Positions 34,075 through 42,389 of a stretch of DNA of 53,574 nucleotides are shown piece by piece. The DNA is from Selenomonadaceae bacterium (GTDB taxonomy: Bacteria > Bacillota > Negativicutes > Selenomonadales > Selenomonadaceae). The notes under the pieces were generated by a model that was given only the letters and a program-made list of their open reading frames with translations, searched no databases and was not told the DNA's origin. The stretch lies in assembly GCA_017554235.1 (NCBI GenBank), contig JAFZIV010000018.1, positions 1-53,574 of the forward strand. Reading direction: 5' to 3'. Each line of letters begins with the position of its first letter. Position 1 is the stretch's first letter. The translations under genes were made by a program, and so were the position numbers.

Positions 34075-35139
34075 TTAAATGTTATCGCAAATAATTTTTG
34101 TACATTCGTCAGTACCAATTTTCTTGAAACCGTCTTTGTAAATGTCGGCAGTACGATAGCCGTCAGCAAGAGTTTTATCAACGGCAGATTCAATCGCCTT
34201 TGCAGCTGTGACATTGTTCAAACTGTAGCGGAGCATCATTGCCGCGCTAAGAATCGAACCCATAGGATTAGCGATATTTTTACCTGCAATGTCAGGCGCA
34301 GAACCGTGAATTGGCTCGTAAAGGCTTGTAAGTTCACCAATCGACGCGGAGGGCATTAAACCGATTGAACCGCCGATAACTGCCGCCTCATCGCTCAAAA
34401 TGTCGCCGAAAATATTTGATGTAACAATAACGTCGAATTGCTTGGGATTAATCGCAAGTTGCATCGCGCAGTTGTCAACGTACAAATGATTTAATTCTAC
34501 GCCGGCAAAATTTTTCGCAACGTCAATCACAACACGCCGCCAAAGTCTTGACGAAGCAAGCACATTAGCTTTATCAACGGAAGTTACTTTGCCGCGACGA
34601 ATTATCGCCGTTTCAAAGGCAAGCTTGGCAATTCTTTCAATCTCCGGCACAGAATAACATTCCGTATCCCACGCACGCTCTACGCCGTCAACAATTTCAC
34701 TTTCGCAACGCTCGCCAAAATAAATTCCGCCGACAAGTTCACGCACAATTAATAAATCTGAACCTTCGACAAGTTCAGGCTTAAGCGGCGAACCGTCAAT
34801 CAACGGCGTATAAACTTTTACGGGACGCAGATTCGCGAAAAGTCCCAGCCCTTTACGAAGTCCGAATAAAGCTTTTTCAGGGCGAAGATGAACGGGCAAA
34901 GTATCCCATTGCTTACCGCCGACTGCGCCGAATAAAACTGCATCAGCCGCCTTGCAAGCGTCAAGAGTTGCTTCAGGTAACGGTTCACCAAATTTTTCAT
35001 AGGCAGTCCCGCCCGCGTCTCTATCTTCAAATTCAAAACCGATATTAAATTTTTCGTCGACTTTCTTTAAAACTTCGACAGCAGACGCCGTAACTTCGCG
35101 CCCAATTCCGTCACCGGCAATTACGATAATTTTTTTCAT
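34075..35139 (-). CDS. leuB: 3-isopropylmalate dehydrogenase
   Basis: 354 residues. NAD-dependent third step of leucine synthesis. Features: [19 protein letters not shown] at the start, [41 protein letters not shown] and [16 protein letters not shown], and [32 protein letters not shown] near the end. Stands alone without leuA, C or D in the window. Confidence 0.95.
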   Translation of the reverse strand: MKKIIVIAGDGIGREVTASAVEVLKKVDEKFNIGFEFEDRDAGGTAYEKFGEPLPEATLDACKAADAVLFGAVGGKQWDTLPVHLRPEKALFGLRKGLGLFANLRPVKVYTPLIDGSPLKPELVEGSDLLIVRELVGGIYFGERCESEIVDGVERAWDTECYSVPEIERIAKLAFETAIIRRGKVTSVDKANVLASSRLWRRVVIDVAKNFAGVELNHLYVDNCAMQLAINPKQFDVIVTSNIFGDILSDEAAVIGGSIGLMPSASIGELTSLYEPIHGSAPDIAGKNIANPMGSILSAAMMLRYSLNNVTAAKAIESAVDKTLADGYRTADIYKDGFKKIGTDECTKIICDNI

Positions 35140-35388
35140 TTAACTACCTCCAAGTAATTTTTTAAAAAATTATATCACATAAAATTATTTCTTTGAATAG
35201 CTTATTTAACGTTTTTATTTTAACGCCGATATTTTTCTCACTTACACAAAACTTGACTCTCAAAAAATTTAGTGGTTTAATAAAAAGAATTTTTACAAGG
35301 TAATTAACTAATTCACAGTATCTTTTAAAATTATAACACGTCCAAAGGACGGTAATAACAATATTTATATTATACGAGGTGTTTTTCT

Positions 35389-37512
35389 TTGTTTCAATCA
35401 GTTTTCAAAGCAGTTGTTCTTTTCCTTATCTTAACAGCTTTTTCAAATTCAGCCTACGCAGATAATAAAGTAGTGCGTGTTGGCTGGTATGAATCGCCGT
35501 TCAATTACACAGACAGTTTTGGCAGACGGTCAGGTTACGCCTATGACTATCAGCAAAAAGTTGCCGCTTATACCGGCTGGACTTACGAATATATTAAAGG
35601 CAGTTGGCCTGAACTTTATACTATGCTTTTAAATGGGCAAATTGATATTTTAAGTGATGTCTCCAAAACTCCGGAACGCGCGGGGTTGATGTTGTTCCCT
35701 TCCTTGCCAATGGGTGCAGAATCTTATTATTTATATATATTGTCTTCAAACGATTCGATTAAGATAGATAATTTATCATCTTTGAACGGCAAAAAAGTTG
35801 GAGTGAATGCAAACAGCTATCAAGGCGCACTTTTTACGCAATGGATGCGTGATAACAGCGTTAATGCACAACTTATCGGCTTGAATGACTCTGAAAAGAT
35901 TGCATTTGAAAAAGTAGCAAACGGCGAATTGGATGCCTATATAACGCTGGATTGTTACGAAGATGAAATTACCCATTCTTGTGTTCCAATCCTTGAAATT
36001 GGGCATTCGGAATTTTTCTTTGCAGTAAATAAAAATCGTCCTGACTTGCTGAATGAATTGAATTTCGCAATGAGTAAAATTAACGATGAAAACAAATTTT
36101 ATGACGATTATCTGTATAGTAAATACTTGAAAGGTATTGGTACAAACGCTTTTATTTCCAATGACGAATTAAAATGGCTTGCTCAACATAAAACGATTCG
36201 AGTCGGTTATTTAAAAAATTTTTCTCCATTCTGTGACAGTTCAATGACAGGCGGATTAACCGGTGTGTTGAAGAATTACCTTGAACTTGCCGCAAATTGT
36301 ACAAAAAATGCAGTTATTGAATTCGATACGAAATCTTATTCGACTTTGAAGGACGCTTTTCAAGCATTAGCTGATAATGAAATTGATTGCGTTTTCCCGG
36401 TAAATTTGAGTATTCACGACGCTGAATCAATGGGAATTATGACGACAAATCCTTTTCTTCAAACTGAAATGAAATTAATGATAAATAAATCCTCGAAAAA
36501 AGTAATTTCCGAAGATCAACAAATTGTCGTCGCCATAAATGGAGATAACGTCAATTATAAAACTTTTCTTATGGATAATTACCCTAATTGGAAAATTCTT
36601 GAGTGCAGTAGCTTTAATGCAGCTTTAGAGGCTGTTGAATCTTCACAAGCAGATTGCGTACTGGTTCATGATTATCAAGTCGAGCAACTTACTTCAGATA
36701 AATATGATTTCTACGCGCTTACTACGGGAAAGGCATTAGATTTTTCTTTTGCAATTAGAAGGTCTGAACCTGAACTTTATTACATTCTGAATAAGACTGC
36801 AAGCCTTGTTCCAAGTGCATCGCTTCAATCTGCACTCATTGAATATTCTTCTTCAAAAATAACATTTTCTTTTGGTGAATTTTTAAGGCGATATGTATTC
36901 GTTTTAATTGCTCTCGGATTAGCTGTTGCGATTGGTATTGTAATTTTCATTAAACGTCAAGCAAAACGTAAGGAAGAAATGCTTAGGGAGCGATTAAAAG
37001 TTCAAGAAAAACAAATTGAAAATGAACGAAGGGCATCCGAGATAAATTCAATAACTTCAACAATCTCCGCAGATTACCGCAGTATCTACAGCGTTAATCT
37101 TGAAGAAAATGAAGGATGTTGCTATCGCGCCAAGAGTGCAGACAGTAATAATGAAAGTGACCTTGAAGGAATTAAGGTTGGAGATAGATTTCCGTTTCGT
37201 GAAAATTTTGTTCGATATGCAAATAAATTTGTGGCAGAATCTGACCGCAAAGAGTTTTTGAAATTCCTTGAACCAAAAAATATTCGTGAAAAATTGTCGA
37301 AAGAAGTAATGACGGGACATAGATACCGTATAATTAGAGACGGCGTTGAACAATATGAAATGATTCGTATAGTTGACGCCTATTTAGGAAAAGCGCGAGA
37401 CAGAATTAATTTTATTAGCGTAGGTTTTGCCGACGTAGACAGTGAAACGCGCGATTTAATAGAAGAAAACCGCTCTCTTTCTGAGGCGTTGAAAAATTCG
37501 CAAAAAATGTAA
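35389..37512 (+). CDS. Membrane sensor with two periplasmic solute-binding domains and no output domain
   Basis: 707 residues from TTG. Residues 1-24 are a signal peptide; two bacterial solute-binding family 3 domains follow (about 26-255, opening VVRVGWYESPFNY; and about 265-485, opening KTIRVGYLKNFSPFCD). A membrane helix is near 492-515 (YVFVLIALGLAVAIGIVIFI), then a coiled coil (KRKEEMLRERLKVQEKQIENE) and a PAS-like domain (STISADYRSIYSVNLEEN). Proteins of this layout normally continue into GGDEF or a kinase; here the chain stops at SLSEALKNSQKM, with a terminator directly after, so no effector is present. It may signal through a partner or be truncated. Confidence 0.78.
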   Translation: MFQSVFKAVVLFLILTAFSNSAYADNKVVRVGWYESPFNYTDSFGRRSGYAYDYQQKVAAYTGWTYEYIKGSWPELYTMLLNGQIDILSDVSKTPERAGLMLFPSLPMGAESYYLYILSSNDSIKIDNLSSLNGKKVGVNANSYQGALFTQWMRDNSVNAQLIGLNDSEKIAFEKVANGELDAYITLDCYEDEITHSCVPILEIGHSEFFFAVNKNRPDLLNELNFAMSKINDENKFYDDYLYSKYLKGIGTNAFISNDELKWLAQHKTIRVGYLKNFSPFCDSSMTGGLTGVLKNYLELAANCTKNAVIEFDTKSYSTLKDAFQALADNEIDCVFPVNLSIHDAESMGIMTTNPFLQTEMKLMINKSSKKVISEDQQIVVAINGDNVNYKTFLMDNYPNWKILECSSFNAALEAVESSQADCVLVHDYQVEQLTSDKYDFYALTTGKALDFSFAIRRSEPELYYILNKTASLVPSASLQSALIEYSSSKITFSFGEFLRRYVFVLIALGLAVAIGIVIFIKRQAKRKEEMLRERLKVQEKQIENERRASEINSITSTISADYRSIYSVNLEENEGCCYRAKSADSNNESDLEGIKVGDRFPFRENFVRYANKFVAESDRKEFLKFLEPKNIREKLSKEVMTGHRYRIIRDGVEQYEMIRIVDAYLGKARDRINFISVGFADVDSETRDLIEENRSLSEALKNSQKM

Positions 37513-37546
37513 AAAAATTTCTTTTGAAGAGTTCTTCACATTTGAA

Positions 37547-37600
37547 AGATTGAAAAAAGTTAAAAGCTACTCTGACACGACTTTTTTCAATCTATTTTTT
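37547..37600 (+). terminator. Strong terminator after sensor gene
   Basis: Perfect 14-base arms AGATTGAAAAAAGT and ACTTTTTTCAATCT (37547-37560 and 37580-37593) followed by a T run. Confidence 0.75.
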
Positions 37601-37711
37601 ATTTAATTTTAACTCAAGACTAATGCGGCGTCGAAAATATCATTTCACATTAACATTGACGGCAAACAAAAATGTGTTAGAATTTATTGCAAAAAAATTG
37701 GAGTGAGAAAA

Positions 37712-38011
37712 ATGGGCAAGCCGCGTTTTACGATTGAAGAAATAAAAAATAAGGCAATTCCGATTGCGAAAAAATATGGCGTAAAAAAATTGTCTTTGTT
37801 CGGAAGTTACGCACGCGGCGATGCGGACAGTGAAAGTGATTTAGATTTTCTGTTTAAAAAGGGCAAAGTTTTAGGCTTAGAATATTTTGGATTTGTCTTT
37901 GATTTGGAAGATGAATTTGGCTGTCATGTTGACGCAGTTAGCGAAGGAATTTCTGATAAAAAATTTTTGGCTGAAATTAAAGTTGATGAGGTAATCTTGT
38001 ATGAGGAATAG
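37712..38011 (+). CDS. MntA-like minimal nucleotidyltransferase (antitoxin)
   Basis: 99 residues from ATG after GGAGTGAG; an upstream GTG at 37703 overlaps that ribosome site. The nucleotidyltransferase motif GSYARGDADSESDLDFL carries the GS and DxD needed for AMP transfer. Partners of this kind silence HEPN toxins by AMPylation. Its last 11 bases overlap the HEPN gene. Confidence 0.85.
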   Translation: MGKPRFTIEEIKNKAIPIAKKYGVKKLSLFGSYARGDADSESDLDFLFKKGKVLGLEYFGFVFDLEDEFGCHVDAVSEGISDKKFLAEIKVDEVILYEE

Positions 38012-38366
38012 GAGACGAGAAACAAGCCAAGTTGTGCTTGAAAAAATTATCGGCTACTGCAATCAGATTGACGATTTGATTAACGAGTTTGGAAATTCTT
38101 ATGAAAATTACGTGTCGAAAGCGGCACTTAAACTTTCATGCGATATGTGTGTTTTTCAAATTGGCGAATTGACGACGCGCTTTACGGAAGAATTTAAAAA
38201 TCAACATAGAGAAATTGATTGGAGAAAGATTAGAGCATTGAGAAATATTCACGCTCACGAATACGAAACGGTTGACTTGGAGGAAATGTGGAAAATTTTG
38301 TCGGAGGATATTCCAGCGTTTAAGGAAAGATTAACGACAATTCTGGAAACTATGAGGGAAGATTAA
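38001..38366 (+). CDS. HepT-like HEPN protein (toxin)
   Basis: 121 residues. The HEPN RNase motif is present in RNIHAHEYETVD (R-x4-H with the downstream tyrosine that MntA modifies). The helical body includes ALKLSCDMCVFQIGELTTR. With the overlapping MntA-like gene it forms a canonical toxin-antitoxin pair. No other defence gene is adjacent. Confidence 0.83.
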   Translation: MRNRRRETSQVVLEKIIGYCNQIDDLINEFGNSYENYVSKAALKLSCDMCVFQIGELTTRFTEEFKNQHREIDWRKIRALRNIHAHEYETVDLEEMWKILSEDIPAFKERLTTILETMRED

Positions 38367-38387
38367 ATTATAACGGGAGAAAAAATT

Positions 38388-39722
38388 TTGAATTTGAAAA
38401 TTACGGGACTGGGAACTAACGGCGAAGGAGTCGGGCGACACGATAACTTAACTGTCTTTGTTGAAGGTGCGTTGCCTGATGAAGAAATTCTTTCAGAAGT
38501 CACGCAGTCTAAAAAAAATTATGCCGTTGCAAAGTTGGTAAAAATTCTGCGCGAAAGTAAAGACAGGGTTAAACCTTTTTGTCCTATTTACGACGAATGC
38601 GGCGGCTGTCAACTTCAACATTTAAGTTACGCCGCGCAGGTTAAGTGGAAACGTCAGCAAGTTATTGATGCCGTTAAACATATAGGCAAGCTTGACGGTG
38701 TTGAAATTCTTGATACGATTGGCATGGAAAATCCTTTGCGCTATAGAAATAAAATGCAGTTTCCAGTTGCCCGCGTCAAGTCGGGAATGGTTATCGGTTG
38801 CTACGCGCGTGGCAGTCATAAAATTGTGGATACTGATTCTTGTATGATTCAACGCGAGGGAATGAACGAAGTTTTAGTTGCCGTCAAAAAAATTTTGGAC
38901 AAGTACAATGTCAGCGCATATGACGAAGACACACACAGAGGAGTTTTGCGGCACGTTATGAGCCGAATCGGTTATAACGGCGACTTGATGATTGTGCTGG
39001 TGACGGCTACAAAAAATCTTCCTTCTGAAAAAAATATTGTCAAAGCAATTCTTCATGCATTGCCGCAAGTTGTCAGCGTCCAACAAAATATTCAGACCTT
39101 CCACAACAATGTTATACTTGGGCGCGAAACAAAAGTTTTATACGGCAAGCCGACGATTAAAGACAAAATCGGTAAATTAACTTTTAATATTTCTGCGCGT
39201 TCATTTTTTCAAGTCAACACCGCGCAGGCTGAAATTCTTTACAATGTCGCGTTGAAATTTGCTGGCTTGACTGGACGCGAAACGGTTATCGATGCTTATT
39301 GCGGAATTGGGACGATAACTTTATTTTTGGCGAAATCTGCGCGGAAAGTTTACGGAATTGAGATTGTACCGACGGCGATTGAGGACGCTAAAAAAAATGC
39401 GCGTGAAAATAATATTCGTAACGCGGAATTTCTTGCAGGTGACACCGTGAAAATTATTCCGCGTCTTTTTCATGAAGGCGTCCGCGCAGATGTTGTGATT
39501 GTCGACCCGCCCCGCGCAGGTTGTGACCAAAAAGTTTTGGAAATTTTTGCCGCGATGAATCCGCAAAAAATTATTTATGTCTCGTGCAATCCTGCAACTT
39601 TAGCGCGTGATTTAGCTGTACTCCGTGAATTGAATTACACTGCAGAAAAAATTCAACCCGTTGATATGTTTCCTTTCAGTTCGCATGTAGAATCAGTTGC
39701 TCTGATTAGGCGTCAATTATAA
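38388..39722 (+). CDS. 23S rRNA (uracil-C5)-methyltransferase, RlmD/RlmCD type
   Basis: 444 residues. Uses SAM to methylate uracil C5 of 23S rRNA (E. coli position 1939). N-terminal TRAM-like part, then the cluster motif C-x5-C-x2-C in CPIYDECGGCQLQH (with CMIQ further on), SAM site DAYCGIGTITLFLA, and the catalytic region VDPPRAGCDQKVL with SCNPATLARDL. Start TTG. Firmicutes enzymes of this type may methylate two sites; which applies cannot be told. Confidence 0.92.
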   Translation: MNLKITGLGTNGEGVGRHDNLTVFVEGALPDEEILSEVTQSKKNYAVAKLVKILRESKDRVKPFCPIYDECGGCQLQHLSYAAQVKWKRQQVIDAVKHIGKLDGVEILDTIGMENPLRYRNKMQFPVARVKSGMVIGCYARGSHKIVDTDSCMIQREGMNEVLVAVKKILDKYNVSAYDEDTHRGVLRHVMSRIGYNGDLMIVLVTATKNLPSEKNIVKAILHALPQVVSVQQNIQTFHNNVILGRETKVLYGKPTIKDKIGKLTFNISARSFFQVNTAQAEILYNVALKFAGLTGRETVIDAYCGIGTITLFLAKSARKVYGIEIVPTAIEDAKKNARENNIRNAEFLAGDTVKIIPRLFHEGVRADVVIVDPPRAGCDQKVLEIFAAMNPQKIIYVSCNPATLARDLAVLRELNYTAEKIQPVDMFPFSSHVESVALIRRQL

Positions 39723-39740
39723 CTTTAATCGTCAAAAATA

Positions 39741-39850
39741 AAAGAAAGGCGCACAAGGACGTGCGCCCCGCCCGCACCCTGAGCGTGATGCGAAGGCTGC
39801 GGGCTGTTTTCTCTTTGTTACTTTCTCTTTTGCGCCAAAAGAGAAAGTAT
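39741..39850. repeat. Three-hairpin intergenic element, copy 2
   Basis: GGCGCAC-AAGGAC-GTGCGCC; CCCGCA ... TGCGGG with GTGATGCG inside; TTACTTTCTCTTTTG-CGC-CAAAAGAGAAAGTA. Same order and spacing as copy 1 at 16357 with paired base changes in each stem. It follows the methyltransferase gene. Confidence 0.75.
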
Positions 39851-39991
39851 ATTTAACAAAATTTTCCTTCGACAAACAATTCACAAATTATAAAAAAATT
39901 ACTTTACAATCAAGCAAAAATTTTCTAAAATAGCGTCAAGAATTTTGTTAAAGTTTGCGTCAATTCGCGTTGGAAGTTGGGAGGAGAATTT

Positions 39992-40957
39992 ATGATAACA
40001 GGAGCAATAGCGGTAATGACATCGGGCGGCGACAGTCCCGGTATGAACGCGGCGGCACGTGCCGTAGTCAGGACTGCGATTTATGAAGGCGTAAAAGTTT
40101 TCGGCATTTACAACGGCTACAAAGGTATGTTGGCTGATGAAATCGTTGAACTTAATGCGCGTAGTGTAAGTGACTTAATTCAGCGCGGCGGTACTTTTCT
40201 CGGCACTGCTCGTTGTAAAGAATTTAAGACTGAAGAAGGTCGCCGTAAAGGTCTTGACAATCTCCAAAAGCATGGCATCGAAGGTCTTGTAATAATCGGC
40301 GGTGACGGCTCTTTAACGGGCGGATCGCTCCTTTCCAAAATGGGCGGCATTCCTATCGTAGGACTTCCCGGCACGATTGACAATGACGTTTGGGGAACTG
40401 ATTATACAATCGGTTGCGATACGGCGGCTAATACGGCGGTTGACGCTATCAACAAATTGCGTGACACTGCATCGGCTCACCGTCGCATTATGATTGTTGA
40501 AGTTATGGGACATACTTCCGGCTGGCTTGCAATGACGGCAGGTATTGCCGGCGGCGCAGAATATATTATCGTCCCTGAAGTTAAATATGATTTGGATGAA
40601 ATTTGTGCGCAAATTGTTGAAGAATACAACAAAGGGCGTCGCTATAGTATTATCGTTGTTGCAGAAGGTGCTTGCTCGGGCGTCGGCTTGAAAAATGTTG
40701 TGCAAGAAAAGACCGGCATTGATACGCGCGTTTCGATTCTCGGACACATTCAACGCGGCGGCTCTCCCACTATGGAAGATCGTATGAAAGCTTCAATGCT
40801 TGGCGAACGTGCGGCACTCGCTCTTATCTCCGGCGTTTCGGACGTAGTTTTCGGTTTCGACGAAGGAAAAGTTGTCAGCATTAACCTCTTTGATTCCGTC
40901 AACAATAAAAAGCCGCTTGATCCTGAACTTGTACGTCTTGCCAGTGTTCTTGTATAA
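39992..40957 (+). CDS. pfkA: ATP-dependent 6-phosphofructokinase
   Basis: 321 residues from ATG after GGGAGGAG (an in-frame TTG at 39977 precedes that site). Key glycolytic step, fructose 6-phosphate to the 1,6-bisphosphate. Motifs: VMTSGGDSPGMNAAARAVVR, GGDGSLTGG for ATP, PGTIDNDVWGTDYTIGCDTAANTA with the catalytic aspartate, and GHIQRGGSPT. Terminator follows at 40992. Confidence 0.95.
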   Translation: MITGAIAVMTSGGDSPGMNAAARAVVRTAIYEGVKVFGIYNGYKGMLADEIVELNARSVSDLIQRGGTFLGTARCKEFKTEEGRRKGLDNLQKHGIEGLVIIGGDGSLTGGSLLSKMGGIPIVGLPGTIDNDVWGTDYTIGCDTAANTAVDAINKLRDTASAHRRIMIVEVMGHTSGWLAMTAGIAGGAEYIIVPEVKYDLDEICAQIVEEYNKGRRYSIIVVAEGACSGVGLKNVVQEKTGIDTRVSILGHIQRGGSPTMEDRMKASMLGERAALALISGVSDVVFGFDEGKVVSINLFDSVNNKKPLDPELVRLASVLV

Positions 40958-40991
40958 ATTGCAACATTTTAATCACTAATTTTTAAGATTG

Positions 40992-41033
40992 AGTTGCTGA
41001 AAGTTTATCACAAAAATTTTCGGCAACTTTTTT
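40992..41033 (+). terminator. Terminator after pfkA
   Basis: AGTTGCTGAAA and TTTTCGGCAACT arms with a following TTTTTT. Confidence 0.7.
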
Positions 41034-41070
41034 CATAAAAAAGATTTTGTTCATAACTAAGGTATAATTC

Positions 41071-41745
41071 ATGCAGATTTTTAAAAACGATTGGGCGGAA
41101 CTCCTTAATCCCGAATTGGAAAAGCCTTATTATAAAGAGCTTAGACAGTTTTTAATCAGCGAGTACCGCACCCAAAAAATTTTTCCCAATATGTATGACA
41201 TTTTCAACGCATTACATTACACCAGCTACGCGGACACGAAGGTTGTAATTTTGGGACAAGACCCATATCACGAAGTCGGACAAGCTCACGGGCTTAGCTT
41301 TTCTGTTCAAGAAGGCGTTCCTGCTCCGCCGTCGCTTTTGAATATTTTTAAAGAACTCCGCGCAGATTTGGGTTGCACCATTCCCAATAACGGTTGCCTG
41401 AAATCTTGGACAGAACAAGGTGTTTTACTTCTTAATGCAGTCTTAACCGTTCGCGCTCATCAAGCTAACTCCCATCGCGGTCACGGTTGGGAAATTTTCA
41501 CGGATAAAATTATTGAACACCTTAACAATCACCCACGTCCGCTTGCCTTTATTTTATGGGGAAGACCTGCGCGGGCAAAAAAAATTATGATTACCAATCC
41601 TAAACATTTTATCGTTGAATCTGCGCATCCTAGTCCTCTTTCAGCAAGCGGCGGTTTTTTCGGTAGTAAACCATTTTCACGCGTCAATAATTTTTTGGAG
41701 TCAATCGGCGAATCCTCTATCAACTGGCAAATCCCTGATATTTAG
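41071..41745 (+). CDS. ung: Uracil-DNA glycosylase
   Basis: 224 residues, full length. Removes uracil from DNA. Catalytic GQDPYH with D64 at residues 62-67; [25 protein letters not shown]; uracil-binding and minor-groove [14 protein letters not shown] near residue 186. ATG is 9 bases after an AAGG; a TATAAT word lies right before the start and leaves little space for a leader. Confidence 0.95.
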   Translation: MQIFKNDWAELLNPELEKPYYKELRQFLISEYRTQKIFPNMYDIFNALHYTSYADTKVVILGQDPYHEVGQAHGLSFSVQEGVPAPPSLLNIFKELRADLGCTIPNNGCLKSWTEQGVLLLNAVLTVRAHQANSHRGHGWEIFTDKIIEHLNNHPRPLAFILWGRPARAKKIMITNPKHFIVESAHPSPLSASGGFFGSKPFSRVNNFLESIGESSINWQIPDI

Positions 41746-42338
41746 GAATTTATTTTTTCAATCTGTCAAAATTCCATAAATTAGAATTTACCGAAAAATT
41801 TTTTCTCAACTCAAATTTCTAATTGATAAAAGCTACAAATAATCAAAAAATTTCCCTAAAAACTGATTGACTTTCCATTAAGTTTTCATTAAAATTTATA
41901 TCAAGTTTTTAAGTATATCGGTTGAAATCTCGATAAACTATTGACACGAAGGCAAGTTTAGATATAAAATAGCCGCGATTTTTACAAGGATGTTTCTTTC
42001 GCTGGATTCTGACTGAACCGCGACTTGATCAATCGCAATAAGTTTAGTCAGGGACTCATAAATATTCGTTGAGTTCTTCTTCTAATTTACTGCCGATGTC
42101 GTCGCTTTTGCGATGTTGGATATTATATTTGGACGCTGTGCGTATCCTAAAGGGGGCTTAAAGGGTTACAAATTAATGAATAGTCATATCGACGAATTAA
42201 ACTTACCCTGACGGATGAGTACCAAGCGTCGTAATTAAATTTATTTTAAGGTTATTTTACGTCGGCGGGCGGCGTTACTATGCGAATTATTATCGCAATA
42301 GCCCGTGAGGTTTTTTGTAAATGTTTTAAGGAGGTGTG
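41746..42338. other. Long leader region of the surface-protein gene
   Basis: About 590 bases. It holds a good promoter at 41941, then about 370 bases of leader with an inverted repeat CTGACTGAAC / GTTTAGTCAG at 42009-42051 and a nested hairpin next to the ribosome site (CGGGC 42266-42270 / GCCCG 42301-42305 enclosing TGCGA/TCGCA). I could not match a known riboswitch, including c-di-GMP types. Confidence 0.55.
41941..41968 (+). promoter_or_regulatory. Promoter of the surface-protein gene
   Basis: Perfect TTGACA at 41941-41946, 16-base spacer, TATAAA at 41963-41968. Confidence 0.65.
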
Positions 42339-42389
42339 GTGCGTCTTTTCTCGTATTTATTTCGGCGAGTCAAGATGCCATCTTTATGA
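42339..42389 (+). CDS. 16-residue leader peptide overlapping the surface-protein start
   Basis: A strong AAGGAGG at 42328-42334 is followed by GTG at 42339, giving MRLFSYLFRRVKMPSL and then TGA at 42387-42389. That stop overlaps the ATG of the surface-protein gene as ATGA. The only good ribosome site in the leader thus serves this short frame, and translation of the large gene would depend on coupling. The peptide itself is basic and hydrophobic. Could be chance, but the fit is exact. Confidence 0.5.
   Translation: MRLFSYLFRRVKMPSL

Noticed and set aside
41941-42305. c-di-GMP riboswitch or hammerhead ribozyme in the surface-protein leader
   Set aside because: Key conserved bases of either motif are absent on reading; only general hairpins are present.
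42305-42385. Upstream GTG extension of the surface protein
   Set aside because: It would translate through the AAGGAGG ribosome site; the ATG at 42386 overlaps the short leader frame's stop and fits better.
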